Below are positions 9,919 to 19,503 of a DNA stretch of 64,000 nt, in pieces; the stretch's first letter is position 1; every line of letters begins with the position of its first letter. Source of the stretch: Ideonella aquatica (GTDB taxonomy: Bacteria > Pseudomonadota > Gammaproteobacteria > Burkholderiales > Burkholderiaceae_C). Under the pieces are notes generated by a model. It was given only the letters and a program-made list of their open reading frames with translations, did no database searches and had not been told where the DNA came from. The stretch lies in contig NZ_JAGQDE010000001.1 of the NCBI RefSeq assembly GCF_018069755.1, forward strand, positions 62,001-126,000. Direction: 5' to 3'. A program made the position numbers and the translations under genes.

Positions 9919-11220
9919 TCACTTCTGCGCCTTCTGGAAGCGCTCGAGCTGCTCGTTGCCGCGGGTGATCGCGGTGTCGAGCGCCTCCTTGGCGCCCTTC
10001 TTGCCGGCCCACACGCCTTCCAGCTCCTCGTCGATGATGGTGCGGATCTGCACGAAGTTGCCCAGGCGCACGCCGCGTGACTTGTCGGTGGTCTTGCGGA
10101 TCATCTGCGTGACCGAGACATCGGTGCCCGGGTTCTCCTTGTAAAAGCCCGACTTGTCGGTCAGCTCGAACGAGGCCTTGGTCACCGGCAGGTAGCCGGT
10201 GCGCTGGTGGCTCTTGGCCGCCACCTCGGGCTGCGACAGGTAGGCGAAGAAGGCCGCCACGCCCTTGTACTCGGGCGCCTTCTTGCCCGACATCACCCAC
10301 AGGCTGGCGCCGCCGATCACGGTGTTCTGCGGCGCGCCGGGCACATCGGGGTAGTAGGGCAGGGTGCCGATGCCGTAGTCGAACTTGCCGTTGCGCTTGA
10401 CGTTGCCGTACAGCGCTGAGGAGCCGGTCATCATCGCGCACTCGCCCGAGACAAAGACCGCGTCGGCCTTGTTGCCGCGGCCCTTGTAGACGAACAGGCC
10501 CTGCTGGGCCATGTTGGCCAGGTTCTCGATGTGGCGCACGTGCAGCGGCGTGTTGAAGGCCAGCCGGGTGTCCAGGCCTCCAAAGCCGTTGTTCTTGGTG
10601 GCGAACAGCGTGTTGTGCCAGGCCGAGAAGCTCTCCAGCTGGGTCCAGCTGATCCAGCTGCTGGTGTAGGGGCACTTGTGGCCGCTGGCCTTGAGCTTGG
10701 CGGCGGCCAGCGCCACCTCGGGCCAGGTGGTGGGCGGCTTGTTCGGGTCCAGGCCGGCGGCCTTGAGCGCGTCCTTGTTGTAGTGGAAGACCGGCGTCGA
10801 GCTGTTGAACGGGAAGCTCAGCATCTGGCCGTTGGGCGCGGTGTAGTAGCCGGCCACCGCGGGCACGTAGGCGCCGGGGTCGAACTTCTGGCCGGCCTCT
10901 TTCATGACCTCGGCCACCGGCTTGATCGCGCCCTTGCTGGCCATCATCGTGGCGGTGCCCACCTCGAAGACCTGCAGGATGTGCGGCGCATTGCCGGCGC
11001 GGAAGGCGGCGATCGCGGCGGTCATGGACTCGTCGTAGCTGCCCTTGAAGGTGGGGACGATCTTGTAATCCTTCTGGCTGGCGTTGAAATCCTTGGCCAG
11101 GTCATTGACCCATTCGCCCAGGGCACCGCCCATCGAGTGCCACCACTGCACCTCGACTTGCGCGTGCGCAGTGCTGCTCATCAGGCCGGCCACGGCCAGC
11201 AGGGCCAAACGTTGCTTCAT
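9919..11220 (-). CDS. ugpB: sn-Glycerol-3-phosphate periplasmic binding protein UgpB
   Basis: A 433-residue solute-binding protein (family 1) that captures glycerol-3-phosphate and glycerophosphodiesters in the periplasm. A Sec signal peptide (MKQRLALLAVAGLMSSTAHA) is cleaved before QVEVQWWHSMGG. Other UgpB-like stretches are FNASQKDYKIVPTFKGSYDE and SFPFNSSTPVFHYNKDALKA. The start at MKQRL is set by the signal peptide and by a GGAG motif eight bases upstream; an open frame 25 codons longer has no signal sequence. First gene of ugpBAECQ. Confidence 0.94.
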   Translation of the reverse strand: MKQRLALLAVAGLMSSTAHAQVEVQWWHSMGGALGEWVNDLAKDFNASQKDYKIVPTFKGSYDESMTAAIAAFRAGNAPHILQVFEVGTATMMASKGAIKPVAEVMKEAGQKFDPGAYVPAVAGYYTAPNGQMLSFPFNSSTPVFHYNKDALKAAGLDPNKPPTTWPEVALAAAKLKASGHKCPYTSSWISWTQLESFSAWHNTLFATKNNGFGGLDTRLAFNTPLHVRHIENLANMAQQGLFVYKGRGNKADAVFVSGECAMMTGSSALYGNVKRNGKFDYGIGTLPYYPDVPGAPQNTVIGGASLWVMSGKKAPEYKGVAAFFAYLSQPEVAAKSHQRTGYLPVTKASFELTDKSGFYKENPGTDVSVTQMIRKTTDKSRGVRLGNFVQIRTIIDEELEGVWAGKKGAKEALDTAITRGNEQLERFQKAQK

Positions 11221-11248
11221 CGGGAGGTCTCCGGAAAAAACGGCAAAG

Positions 11249-11267
11249 GCGGGAGTCTGTCTCCCGC
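11249..11267 (-). promoter_or_regulatory. Terminator-like hairpin in the ugpB leader
   Basis: On the minus strand GCGGGAG and CTCCCGC form a perfect 7-bp stem with a five-base loop, followed within about eight bases by a run of six T. It lies 29 bases before the ugpB start. The U run is set back from the stem, so it may be a weak attenuator or simply a 5' stem-loop. No leader peptide or known riboswitch was recognised. Confidence 0.4.
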
Positions 11268-11271
11268 ATGT

Positions 11272-11286
11272 GACAATCGCGTTGTC
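11272..11286. promoter_or_regulatory. Inverted repeat upstream of ugpB, possible operator
   Basis: GACAA-TCGCG-TTGTC is a perfect 5+5 inverted repeat in the divergent region between ugpB and the FAD oxidoreductase gene. Size and position suit a small regulator site. It contains a half-match to the Pho box but not the direct repeat that a Pho box needs. Confidence 0.3.
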
Positions 11287-11471
11287 GCCGCTCAAGTGGC
11301 CTCAGGGCAAGCCGGAGAAACCCGGTTGCTCGGGCGTGTGGGCGGCCGCGGTCCCTCTGACCGGTGTGGTTTGCTGCGCTGCGGTAGGATTTGCCCCCAC
11401 GTTCCACCGGGCGGCCTGCCCGGTGCGCCGTGCCCGCCCGTCGCCGCCCTGCCCGGGCGCACCTGCCCGAC

Positions 11472-14400
11472 ATGAACGCCCCGCACCCGATCGCTCCCCT
11501 GGCGCCCGTCGCCGACCGCCACGACAGCGCGCCCCGGCTGCGCGAGATTCCGTACAACTACACCTCGCTGTCCGACCGCGAGATCGTGCTGCGCCTGCTG
11601 GGCCCGCGCGCCTGGGAGGTGCTCAACCGCCTGCGCGAAGAGCGCCGCACCGGCCGCTCGGCCCGCATGCTCTACGAGGTGCTGGGCGATATCTGGGTGG
11701 TGCAGCGCAACCCCTACCTGGAAGACGACCTGCTGGACAACCCGCGCCGACGTGCGCTGCTGATCGATGCCCTGCGGCACCGTCTTGGTGAGGTTGAAAA
11801 GCGCCGCACGCCCGAGGCCGATCCGGCCCGCGACCAGGCCGTGGGTGAGTTGCTGGCCGCCGCCAGCGCTGCGGTGCAGCGCTTTGACGCCCGCTTCAAT
11901 GACGTGGCCGCACTGCGCCAGCGCTGCCGCCGCCTGCTGGGCCGCCACACCGCCCAGGACAACGTCAAGTTCGACGGCCTGAGCCGCGTCTCGCATGTCA
12001 CCGACGCCACCGACTGGCGGGTGGAGTACCCCTTTGTCGTGCTCACCCCCGACACCGAGGCGGAAATGGCCCATCTGGTGGCCGCCTGTGTCGAGTTGGG
12101 CCTGACCATCGTGCCGCGTGGCGGTGGCACCGGCTACACCGGCGGCGCCGTGCCGCTGACCTGGAAGAGCGCGGTCATCAACACCGAGAAGCTGGAGCAG
12201 ATGACCGAGGTCGAGCTGATCGACCTGCCCGGCCTGCCCTACAAGGTGCCCACGATCTGGACCGGCGCCGGTGTGGTCACCCAGCGGGTGGCCGATGCGG
12301 CCGAGCGCGCGGGCTATGTCTTCGCGGTCGATCCCACTTCGGCCGAGGCCTCGTGCATCGGCGGCAACATCGCGATGAACGCCGGCGGCAAGAAGGCCGT
12401 GCTGTGGGGCACCGCGCTGGACAACCTGGCCAGCTGGCGCATGGTCACGCCCGAGGCCAAGTGGCTCGAGGTCACCCGCATTGGCCACAACCTGGGCAAG
12501 ATCCACGACGTGGAAGTCGCCCGCTTCGAGCTGAAGTACTTCGATGCCAGTGGCAAGGTGCTGGAAAGCACCCGGACGCTGGAGATTCCCGGCCGCGTGT
12601 TCCGCAAGGAAGGCCTGGGCAAGGACGTCACCGACAAGTTCCTCGCCGGCCTGCCCGGGGTGCAGAAGGAAGGCTGTGACGGCCTGATCACCAGCGCGCG
12701 CTGGGTGGTGCACCGCATGCCGGCGCACACCCGCACGGTGTGCCTGGAGTTCTTCGGCAACCCGCGCGAGTGTGTGCCCTCGATCGTTGAGATCAAGGAT
12801 TTCATGTTCGGGGAGATGAAGCGCCCAGGAGGCGCCATCCTGGCCGGCCTGGAGCACCTGGACGACCGCTACCTCAAGGCCGTGGGCTACGCCACCAAGA
12901 GCAAGCGCGGCGGCCTGCCCAAGATGGTGCTGGTGGGCGACATCGTCGGTGACGACGAGGCCGCGGTGGCCCGCGCCACCTCCGAGGTGGTGCGCCTGGC
13001 CAATGGCCGCTCGGGCGAGGGCTTTGTCGCCGTCAGCGCCGAATCGCGCAAGACCTTCTGGCTCGACCGCAAGCGCACCGCGGCCATCAGCCGCCACACC
13101 AACGCCTTCAAGGTCAATGAGGACGTGGTGATCCCGCTCGAGCGCATGGGCGAGTACACGCTGGGCATCGAGCGCATCAACATCGAGCTGTCGCTGCGCA
13201 ACAAGGTGGCGCTGGCCGATCGCCTGGAAGCCTTCCTCACCAGCGGCCCGCTGCCGCTGGGCAAGACCGAGGACGCTGCCGAGCTGCCCGCCGCCGACTT
13301 GATCGAGGACCGCACCCAGCAGGCCCTGACGCTGGTGCGCGACGTGCGGGCCCGCTGGCAGCACTGGATGACCCGGCTGGACCAGGTGGATGCGAACGAG
13401 ACCCGCAGCTGGTTCGACCAGTTGCAGGACGGCAGCCTGCGCGCCTCCTGGAAGCGCGAGCTGCTGCGCCCGCTGCAGACACTGTTCTCGGGCGCGGTGT
13501 TCGCGCCGGTGATCGACGAATGCCGCCGCATCCACCAGCAGGTGCTGCGCGGCCGGGTGTGGGTGGCGCTGCACATGCATGCCGGCGACGGCAATGTGCA
13601 CACCAACATCCCGGTCAACTCCGACAACTACGAGATGCTGCAGACCGCCCACGAGGCGGTGGGCCGCATCATGGTGCTGGCGCGCAGCCTGGGCGGCGTG
13701 ATCAGCGGCGAGCACGGCATCGGCATCACCAAGCTCGAGTTCCTGTCCGACGCCGAGATCGCCAGCTTCGCCGCCTACAAGGCCCAGGTCGACCCCGAGG
13801 GCCGCTTCAACAAGGGCAAGCTGCTGCGCGGCGAGGCCCGCACCCGCCTGGGCGACGATGTCCACGCGGCGGACCTGACCCACGCCTACACGCCCAGCTT
13901 CGGGCTGATGGGCCATGAGTCGCTGATCATGCAGCAGAGCGACATCGGCGACATCGCCAATTCGGTCAAGGATTGCCTGCGCTGCGGCAAGTGCAAGCCG
14001 GTGTGCGCCACCCATGTGCCGCGCGCCAACCTGCTGTACAGCCCGCGCAACAAGATCCTCGCCACCTCGCTGCTGGTCGAGGCCTTCCTCTATGAGGAGC
14101 AGACCCGCCGCGGCGTGTCCATCGCCCACTGGGGCGAGTTCGAGGACGTGGCCGACCACTGCACCGTCTGCCACAAGTGCTTCAACCCCTGCCCGGTGAA
14201 GATCGACTTTGGCGACGTCTCGATGGCCATGCGCAACCTGCTGCGCAAGATGGGCCACAAGACCTGGCGCCCCGGCAACGCGGCGGCCATGCTGATGCTC
14301 AACGCCACCAGCCCCGAGACCATCAAGCTCGCGCGCAGCGCGATGGTGGGCGTGGGCATGAAGGCCCAGCGCCTGGCGCACGATGTCCTGAAGCTGGCCG

Positions 14401-15389
14401 CCCGCAAGCAGACCGCCGCGCCGCCGGCCACGGTGGGCGCGGCGCCGCTGAAAGAGCAGGTCATCCACTTCATCAACAAGAAGATGCCCGGCGGCCTGCC
14501 CAAGAAGACCGCCCGCGCGCTGCTGGATGTCGAGGACAAGAACTACGTGCCGATCATCCGCGACCCGCAGCTCACCACCGCGGACAGCGAGGCCGTCTTC
14601 TACTTCCCCGGCTGCGGCTCCGAGCGCCTGTTCAGCCAGGTGGGCCTGGCCACCCAGGCCATGCTGTGGCAGGCCGGCGTGCAGACCGTGCTGCCGCCCG
14701 GCTACCTGTGCTGCGGCTACCCACAGCGCGGCTCGGGCCAGTTCGACGTGGCCGAGAAGATGATCACCGACAACCGGGTGCTGTTCCACCGCGTGGCCAA
14801 CACGCTGAACTACCTGGACATCAAGACCGTGGTGGTCTCCTGCGGCACCTGCTTTGATCAGCTGCAGGGCTACAAATTCGAGGAGATCTTCCCCGGCTGC
14901 CGCATCGTCGACATCCACGAGTTCCTGCTGGAGAAGGGCATCACGCTCGACGGCTCAAAGGGCGGATTCCTCTACCACGAGCCCTGCCACAGCCCGATGA
15001 AGCAGCAGGACTCGCTGAAGACCGTGCGTGCGCTGGTGGGCCCGGCGGTGGTCAAGAGCGAGCGCTGCTGCGGTGAGTCCGGCACGCTGGGCGTGAGCCG
15101 GCCTGACATCGCCACCCAGGTGCGCTTCCGCAAGGAAGAGGAGATCCGCAAGGCCGAGAGCGCACTGCGCGCCAGCGGCGCGGTGGGCGCGCAGGACAAC
15201 CTGAAGATCCTCACCAGCTGCCCCAGCTGCCTGCAAGGCCTGTCGCGCTACGGCGATGACCTGGCCAACGGACTGCTCGAGGCCGACTACGTGGTGGTCG
15301 AGATGGCCCGCCAACTGCTGGGCCCGACCTGGCTGGAAGACTATGTGGCCAAGGCCAACGCCGGCGGCATCGAGCGGGTGCTGGTGTGA
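11472..15389 (+). CDS. Large FAD-linked oxidase / Fe-S / CCG-domain dehydrogenase (D-lactate dehydrogenase-like)
   Basis: A 1305-residue fusion. An N-terminal DUF3683-type region of about 160 residues precedes a PCMH FAD-binding domain ([35 protein letters not shown]). Next comes the FAD-oxidase C-terminal domain with the metal/substrate motif [16 protein letters not shown] and [14 protein letters not shown] two-cluster ferredoxin domain follows ([11 protein letters not shown] and [11 protein letters not shown]), then two CCG domains ([38 protein letters not shown]). The architecture matches Dld/GlcD-GlcF-like membrane-associated 2-hydroxyacid oxidation, with electrons passed to the quinone pool. 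Substrate is inferred. The start at MNAPHP is favoured over an ATG 27 codons upstream. The stop overlaps the HIT gene. Confidence 0.85.
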   Translation: MNAPHPIAPLAPVADRHDSAPRLREIPYNYTSLSDREIVLRLLGPRAWEVLNRLREERRTGRSARMLYEVLGDIWVVQRNPYLEDDLLDNPRRRALLIDALRHRLGEVEKRRTPEADPARDQAVGELLAAASAAVQRFDARFNDVAALRQRCRRLLGRHTAQDNVKFDGLSRVSHVTDATDWRVEYPFVVLTPDTEAEMAHLVAACVELGLTIVPRGGGTGYTGGAVPLTWKSAVINTEKLEQMTEVELIDLPGLPYKVPTIWTGAGVVTQRVADAAERAGYVFAVDPTSAEASCIGGNIAMNAGGKKAVLWGTALDNLASWRMVTPEAKWLEVTRIGHNLGKIHDVEVARFELKYFDASGKVLESTRTLEIPGRVFRKEGLGKDVTDKFLAGLPGVQKEGCDGLITSARWVVHRMPAHTRTVCLEFFGNPRECVPSIVEIKDFMFGEMKRPGGAILAGLEHLDDRYLKAVGYATKSKRGGLPKMVLVGDIVGDDEAAVARATSEVVRLANGRSGEGFVAVSAESRKTFWLDRKRTAAISRHTNAFKVNEDVVIPLERMGEYTLGIERINIELSLRNKVALADRLEAFLTSGPLPLGKTEDAAELPAADLIEDRTQQALTLVRDVRARWQHWMTRLDQVDANETRSWFDQLQDGSLRASWKRELLRPLQTLFSGAVFAPVIDECRRIHQQVLRGRVWVALHMHAGDGNVHTNIPVNSDNYEMLQTAHEAVGRIMVLARSLGGVISGEHGIGITKLEFLSDAEIASFAAYKAQVDPEGRFNKGKLLRGEARTRLGDDVHAADLTHAYTPSFGLMGHESLIMQQSDIGDIANSVKDCLRCGKCKPVCATHVPRANLLYSPRNKILATSLLVEAFLYEEQTRRGVSIAHWGEFEDVADHCTVCHKCFNPCPVKIDFGDVSMAMRNLLRKMGHKTWRPGNAAAMLMLNATSPETIKLARSAMVGVGMKAQRLAHDVLKLAARKQTAAPPATVGAAPLKEQVIHFINKKMPGGLPKKTARALLDVEDKNYVPIIRDPQLTTADSEAVFYFPGCGSERLFSQVGLATQAMLWQAGVQTVLPPGYLCCGYPQRGSGQFDVAEKMITDNRVLFHRVANTLNYLDIKTVVVSCGTCFDQLQGYKFEEIFPGCRIVDIHEFLLEKGITLDGSKGGFLYHEPCHSPMKQQDSLKTVRALVGPAVVKSERCCGESGTLGVSRPDIATQVRFRKEEEIRKAESALRASGAVGAQDNLKILTSCPSCLQGLSRYGDDLANGLLEADYVVVEMARQLLGPTWLEDYVAKANAGGIERVLV

Positions 15390-15823
15390 TGGCCTGCGAG
15401 CTGTGCACCCACCTGGAGACACCGGCCTGGTCGGTGGTGGCCGCCACGCCGCGCCTGCACGTGGTGCGGGTGCTGGACGCGCCGGACTTTCCGGCCTTTT
15501 ACCGCGTGATCTGGAACACCCATGTCGCCGAGCTCAGCGACCTGAGTGATGCCGACCGTGCTCACGCCATGGACACCGTGGTGACGGTTGAGCGCGCGCT
15601 GCGCGACCAGCTATCGCCCACCAAGATCAACCTCGCGGCCCTGGGCAACCTGGTGCCGCACCTGCACTGGCATGTGATCGCGCGCTTTGCGCGCGACAGC
15701 CATTTCCCGCAGCCGATCTGGGGCACGCGCCAGCGCGACAGTGACCTGGACGCGCTGGCCCGCCTGGGCCTGGCGCTGCCGGCGATTGATGAACGCATCG
15801 CCGCGGCGCTCGCCGCTTCGTGA
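15389..15823 (+). CDS. HIT family hydrolase
   Basis: A 144-residue histidine-triad protein. The motif HLHWHVI near residue 91 gives the three histidines that attack nucleotidyl-phosphate bonds, usually in dinucleoside polyphosphates or nucleoside phosphoramidates. An N-terminal CELC may bind metal. The ATG shares one base with the preceding stop (TGATG), a typical re-initiation overlap. It forms a tight series with the large dehydrogenase, DUF971 and ubiE. Exact substrate unknown. Confidence 0.88.
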   Translation: MACELCTHLETPAWSVVAATPRLHVVRVLDAPDFPAFYRVIWNTHVAELSDLSDADRAHAMDTVVTVERALRDQLSPTKINLAALGNLVPHLHWHVIARFARDSHFPQPIWGTRQRDSDLDALARLGLALPAIDERIAAALAAS

Positions 15824-15837
15824 CGGAGACCACACCC

Positions 15838-16239
15838 ATGTCCGCCTCCCCGCAACCCACCGCCCTGACCCTGCACCAGGCCTCGCGCGTGCTGGAGATC
15901 GCCTTCAGTGATGGCGCGCAGTTCCGCATCCCCTTCGAGCTGATGCGGGTGTACTCGCCCTCGGCCGAGGTCATGGGCCACGGCCCGGGCCAGGAGACAC
16001 TGCAGACCGGCAAGCGCCAGGTCGGCATCATCGCCATCGAGCCGGTCGGCCACTACGCGGTGCAGCCCAGCTTTGACGACGGCCACGACAGCGGCATCTT
16101 CACCTGGGAGTACCTGTATCGTCTGGGTGCCGAGCAGGCCGATTTGTGGGCCCGCTACGAGCAGCGCCTGCAGGACGCTGGCGTACACCGCGACGCCCCG
16201 ATGCCGCCCAAGGCCGGCAGCGCCTGCGGCTCGCACTGA
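15838..16239 (+). CDS. DUF971 (gamma-butyrobetaine hydroxylase-like N-terminal) protein
   Basis: A 133-residue protein with the DUF971 core: [40 protein letters not shown] and [12 protein letters not shown]. Members commonly sit beside Fe-S or ubiquinone genes; a role in Fe-S handling has been proposed for the family but none is proven here. A GTG 18 bases upstream overlaps the HIT stop, but the ATG with GGAG nine bases before it is the better start. Followed 14 bases later by ubiE. Confidence 0.82.
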   Translation: MSASPQPTALTLHQASRVLEIAFSDGAQFRIPFELMRVYSPSAEVMGHGPGQETLQTGKRQVGIIAIEPVGHYAVQPSFDDGHDSGIFTWEYLYRLGAEQADLWARYEQRLQDAGVHRDAPMPPKAGSACGSH

Positions 16240-16253
16240 ACCAGGAGCCCGCC

Positions 16254-16985
16254 ATGTCGCAGACCCATTTCGGCTTCCAGACCGTCGACGAGGCCGCCAA
16301 GGCCAGCAAGGTCAAGGGCGTGTTCGACTCGGTGGCGTCCAAGTACGACATCATGAACGACCTGATGTCGATGGGCCTGCACCGCGCCTGGAAGGCCTAC
16401 ACCGTGGCGGTGGCCAACCTGAAGGACGGTGACCGGGTGCTGGACATCGCCGGCGGCACCGGCGACCTGTCTCGCGCCTTTGCGCGCAAGGTGGGCGAGC
16501 GCGGCATGGTGGTGCACACCGACATCAACGAGGCCATGCTGCGCACCGGCCGCGACCGCCTGCTAGACGAAGGCCTGGCGCTGCCCACCAACCTGTGCGA
16601 CGCCGAGAAGCTGCCCTACCCCGAGGGCACATTCGACCTGGTCAGCGTGGCCTTCGGCCTGCGCAACATGACCCACAAGGACGTGGCGCTGGCCGAGATG
16701 TGCCGCGTGCTGCGCCCGGGCGGCCGGCTGCTGGTGCTGGAGTTCTCGAAGGTGGCGGCGCCGCTGCAAAAGCCCTACGACTGGTACTCGTTCAGCATCC
16801 TGCCGCGCATTGGCAGCCTGGTGGCTGGCGATGCCGACAGCTACCGCTACCTGGCCGAGTCGATCCGCATGCACCCCGACCAGGCCACGCTCAAGGCGAT
16901 GATGAAGACCGCCGGCTTCGGCCATGTGGACGTGCACAACATGACCGGTGGGGTCGTCGCGCTCCACGTCGGCATCAAATGCTGA
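16254..16985 (+). CDS. ubiE: Demethylubiquinone/demethylmenaquinone C-methyltransferase UbiE
   Basis: A 243-residue SAM-dependent methyltransferase that adds the C-methyl group to the benzoquinone (or naphthoquinone) ring. The SAM motif is [20 protein letters not shown], and two UbiE signatures are present: [17 protein letters not shown] and [15 protein letters not shown]. The C-terminus [15 protein letters not shown] is family-typical. The ATG follows AGGAG by eight bases. It closes the operon that starts with the large dehydrogenase, linking quinone synthesis to a quinone-reducing enzyme. Confidence 0.95.
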   Translation: MSQTHFGFQTVDEAAKASKVKGVFDSVASKYDIMNDLMSMGLHRAWKAYTVAVANLKDGDRVLDIAGGTGDLSRAFARKVGERGMVVHTDINEAMLRTGRDRLLDEGLALPTNLCDAEKLPYPEGTFDLVSVAFGLRNMTHKDVALAEMCRVLRPGGRLLVLEFSKVAAPLQKPYDWYSFSILPRIGSLVAGDADSYRYLAESIRMHPDQATLKAMMKTAGFGHVDVHNMTGGVVALHVGIKC

Positions 16986-16994
16986 CCTGGCAGG

Positions 16995-17026
16995 ACGGCC
17001 CGGGAGCACGCAGTGCACCGGGCCGT
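16995..17026. terminator. Convergent hairpin after ubiE
   Basis: ACGGCCCGG and CCGGGCCGT form a perfect 9-bp stem with a 14-base loop between the ends of ubiE and the outer-membrane protein gene. There is no T run on either side, so it may act in both directions as a weak or Rho-assisted terminator. Confidence 0.45.
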
Positions 17027-17040
17027 GCCCAGGATTCGGG

Positions 17041-17694
17041 TCAGAACGCGTAGCTGATGCCGATGCTGATCTGCGGGATCGCCTTCACGCTTTCCACCTG
17101 ATCGCGCAGCTGCGCGGTTTCCTTGGCCACGTCGGCCTGCGCCTGCGGCTGTGCCAGGGCGCCACGCGGCGTCACGCTCACGCTGGCGCTGCCCAGCATC
17201 GCGCCCAGGTCGGCGTTGAAGCGCCAGCCGGACTCTCCCAGGCGGTGGCCCCAGCCGATGCCCAGATAGGGCGTGGTGCTGGGAAAGCGCATGGCCACTG
17301 CCAGGCCATCACCGGCGGCCAGCGTGTAGGTGCCGTCACCGACCTTGACGGTGCGGCCGGCGCCAGAGGCATCCAGGTCGAGCTGGTAGTCGTTGCTGGT
17401 CAGGCCAGCCGTGACGCGGAACCCCGAATCCATCGGGTACCAGTCCCCGAACACCGCCAGGCGGCCAGACTTCAGCTTGCCCTGGTAGGCAATGCCTTCC
17501 TCGGTGCTGTTGCGGCTGCGGTTGCCGGCGCTGGCCAGGTCAGCGCGCAGCGTGAACTGGGGGTTGATCGGATGGGCCACACCGAGCATCAGGCCGGGGG
17601 CGCCGATGGCGGTGTAGACCTCGATGGCCTGGGCCGCACTGGCGGCCAACAGGGTCGCGGCCAAGGCCACATGAGGCAGGACAAAACGGGACAT
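17041..17694 (-). CDS. Small outer-membrane beta-barrel protein
   Basis: A 217-residue exported protein. The signal peptide MSRFVLPHVALAATLLAASAAQA is cleaved before IEVYTAIG. The mature part alternates polar and hydrophobic residues in strands (FTLRADLASAGNRS, AVFGDWYPMDSGFRVTAGLT, TPYLGIGWGHRL). It ends in ISIGISYAF, the terminal phenylalanine used by the BAM complex to recognise barrels. The start has AGGAG six bases upstream; a frame 32 codons longer lacks a signal peptide. Function unknown. It lies on the opposite strand to its ubi and galE neighbours. Confidence 0.75.
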   Translation of the reverse strand: MSRFVLPHVALAATLLAASAAQAIEVYTAIGAPGLMLGVAHPINPQFTLRADLASAGNRSRNSTEEGIAYQGKLKSGRLAVFGDWYPMDSGFRVTAGLTSNDYQLDLDASGAGRTVKVGDGTYTLAAGDGLAVAMRFPSTTPYLGIGWGHRLGESGWRFNADLGAMLGSASVSVTPRGALAQPQAQADVAKETAQLRDQVESVKAIPQISIGISYAF

Positions 17695-17896
17695 GAGGAA
17701 CTCCTGGACAAAGGCACGGCCCGGACCGGCGCGGGCCGGGTCCGTGGTGGACATGGGTGGGGCGCGCCGCCTGCCCGGCGCGCACGCCACTGTCGCCCAA
17801 GTGGCGCGCAGGCGTCAATGTCAAGTCGTAAGTGTTGCGGCCTGGGCGTAACCGGTCGCAGGCATACTGCGGGTTTGTCCCTGTCCGAGTCCGCCC

Positions 17897-18922
17897 ATGC
17901 CACGCGTCCTGCTCACCGGTGCCACCGGCTACATCGCCTCCCACACCTGGCTGGCCCTGTGGTCGGCCGGCTTCGAGGTGGTGGGCCTGGATGACTTCTC
18001 GAACAGCTCGCCCGAGGTGCTGCGCCGCCTGGCCGAGCTGGGTGGCCGCGAGCCGGTCTTTGTGCAGGCCAGCGTCACCGATGCCGCTGCGCTGGACCGG
18101 GTCTTCGCCGCACATGCGATCGACGCGGTGGTGCACTTCGCCGCCTTCAAGGCGGTGGGTGAATCCGCCGCCGAGCCGCTGAAGTACTACGCCAACAACC
18201 TCGGCGGCCTGGTCAGTACCTGCCAGGCCATGGGCCGTGCGGGCGTCAAGACCATCGTCTTCAGCTCCAGCGCCACCGTCTACGGCACGCCGCAGTTCCT
18301 GCCCTACACCGAGCAACATCCGCTGGACGCGATGAACGTGTACGGCCGCACCAAGCTGATGGGCGAGCAGATCCTGCGCGATCTGGAAGCTGCCGATCCC
18401 GCTTGGAACATCGCCTGGCTGCGCTACTTCAATCCGGTGGGCGCGCACGAGAGTGGCCGCATCGGCGAGGACCCGCGCGGCGTGCCCAACAACCTGATGC
18501 CCTATGTGCAGCAGGTGGCGGTGGGCCGACGACCGTTCCTGTCGGTCTTCGGCGGCGACTACGACACGCCGGACGGCACCGGCGTGCGCGACTACCTGCA
18601 TGTGATGGACCTGGCCGAGGGCCACGTGGCGGCACTGCGCTACCTGCTGGGTCAGAAGAAGTCGGTCACCGTGAACCTGGGCACCGGCGTGGGCTACAGC
18701 GTGCTGGATCTGGTGCGTGCCTTTGAGCAGGCCGCCGGCAAGCCCATCCCCTGCCAAATCGTGGACCGCCGCCCCGGTGACCTGCCCAGCTACTACGCCG
18801 ACGCCACGCTGGCGCGCGAGCTGCTGGGCTGGCAGGCCACGCGCAGCCTCGAGCAGATGTGCGCCGATGCCTGGCGCTGGCAGAGCGGCAACCCGGAGGG
18901 CTACGCCAGCGCGGGGGCTTGA
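17897..18922 (+). CDS. galE: UDP-glucose 4-epimerase GalE
   Basis: A 341-residue short-chain dehydrogenase of the extended type that interconverts UDP-glucose and UDP-galactose for surface polysaccharides and galactose use. The NAD motif is GATGYIAS (usually GGAGYIGS). The catalytic region has SSSATVYG and YGRTKLMGE (Tyr and Lys). YADATLARELLGW near the C-terminus is characteristic. It stands between ubiE and ubiJ on the same strand, without obvious functional linkage to either. Confidence 0.93.
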   Translation: MPRVLLTGATGYIASHTWLALWSAGFEVVGLDDFSNSSPEVLRRLAELGGREPVFVQASVTDAAALDRVFAAHAIDAVVHFAAFKAVGESAAEPLKYYANNLGGLVSTCQAMGRAGVKTIVFSSSATVYGTPQFLPYTEQHPLDAMNVYGRTKLMGEQILRDLEAADPAWNIAWLRYFNPVGAHESGRIGEDPRGVPNNLMPYVQQVAVGRRPFLSVFGGDYDTPDGTGVRDYLHVMDLAEGHVAALRYLLGQKKSVTVNLGTGVGYSVLDLVRAFEQAAGKPIPCQIVDRRPGDLPSYYADATLARELLGWQATRSLEQMCADAWRWQSGNPEGYASAGA

Positions 18923-18968
18923 TGCAGCGCGTCCGGCGACTCGTGGGGCGCTCCTACAATCGCGCCCC

Positions 18969-19490
18969 ATGGCCAACCCGCTGACCGACCTCGTCCTGCC
19001 TGCCGCGACCGCCCGCTTCGTGCTGCTGGCCAACCATGTGTTGACGGCCGCGCCCGCGGCCACCGAGCGCCTGAAGGGCCGCAGCGGCCGCACGCTGCGC
19101 GTCGAGGTGGATGGCTGGCGCATCCCGCTGCCGCCGCCGCCGCCGATGAGCTTGCGCATCACCCCGGCCGGCCTGCTCGAGGCCGTGGCGCCGGACGAGT
19201 CTGGCGCCGACAGCCCCGACCTGCGCCTGCGCGTGGATGCCTCACAGCCGCTGTCGGCGGCGCGCAGCCTGGCCAGCGGTCAGGTGCCCGAGGTGCATGT
19301 CGAAGGCGACGCCGCGCTGGCCGCCGACATGACCTGGATCCTGGCCAACGTGCGTTGGGACCTGGCTGCCGATCTGGAGCGCGTGGTGGGTGGCCCGCTG
19401 GGCGACACCGTGGCGCGCGCCGGTGAACAGGTGCTGGCCGCTGCGCGCGGTCTGGTGCAGGGCGTGGCCGGCGCGGTGCGCAAGCCTTGA
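18969..19490 (+). CDS. ubiJ: Ubiquinone biosynthesis accessory factor UbiJ (SCP2 domain)
   Basis: A 173-residue protein with an SCP2-like lipid-binding domain, which in enterobacteria presents polyprenyl intermediates within the soluble Ubi complex. Recognisable parts are the hydrophobic N-terminus, [40 protein letters not shown] and [18 protein letters not shown] stretch of seven prolines broken by one leucine (PLPPPPPPM) near residue 58 may need EF-P for translation. It is 13 bases upstream of ubiB. The ATG is placed at [10 protein letters not shown], where homology begins. Confidence 0.85.
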   Translation: MANPLTDLVLPAATARFVLLANHVLTAAPAATERLKGRSGRTLRVEVDGWRIPLPPPPPMSLRITPAGLLEAVAPDESGADSPDLRLRVDASQPLSAARSLASGQVPEVHVEGDAALAADMTWILANVRWDLAADLERVVGGPLGDTVARAGEQVLAAARGLVQGVAGAVRKP

Positions 19491-19503
19491 CGCGCCAACG
19501 CTG

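Noticed and set aside
11221-11300. A Pho box upstream of ugpB
   Set aside because: Only one half-site (TTGTCACA on the minus strand) resembles the consensus. The second direct repeat at 11-base spacing is absent.
11292-14918. A 1208-codon open frame on the minus strand
   Set aside because: It is antisense to the well-supported FAD/Fe-S dehydrogenase. High GC with third-position bias creates long empty frames; the translation has low-complexity His/Gly/Ala/Leu content and no motif.
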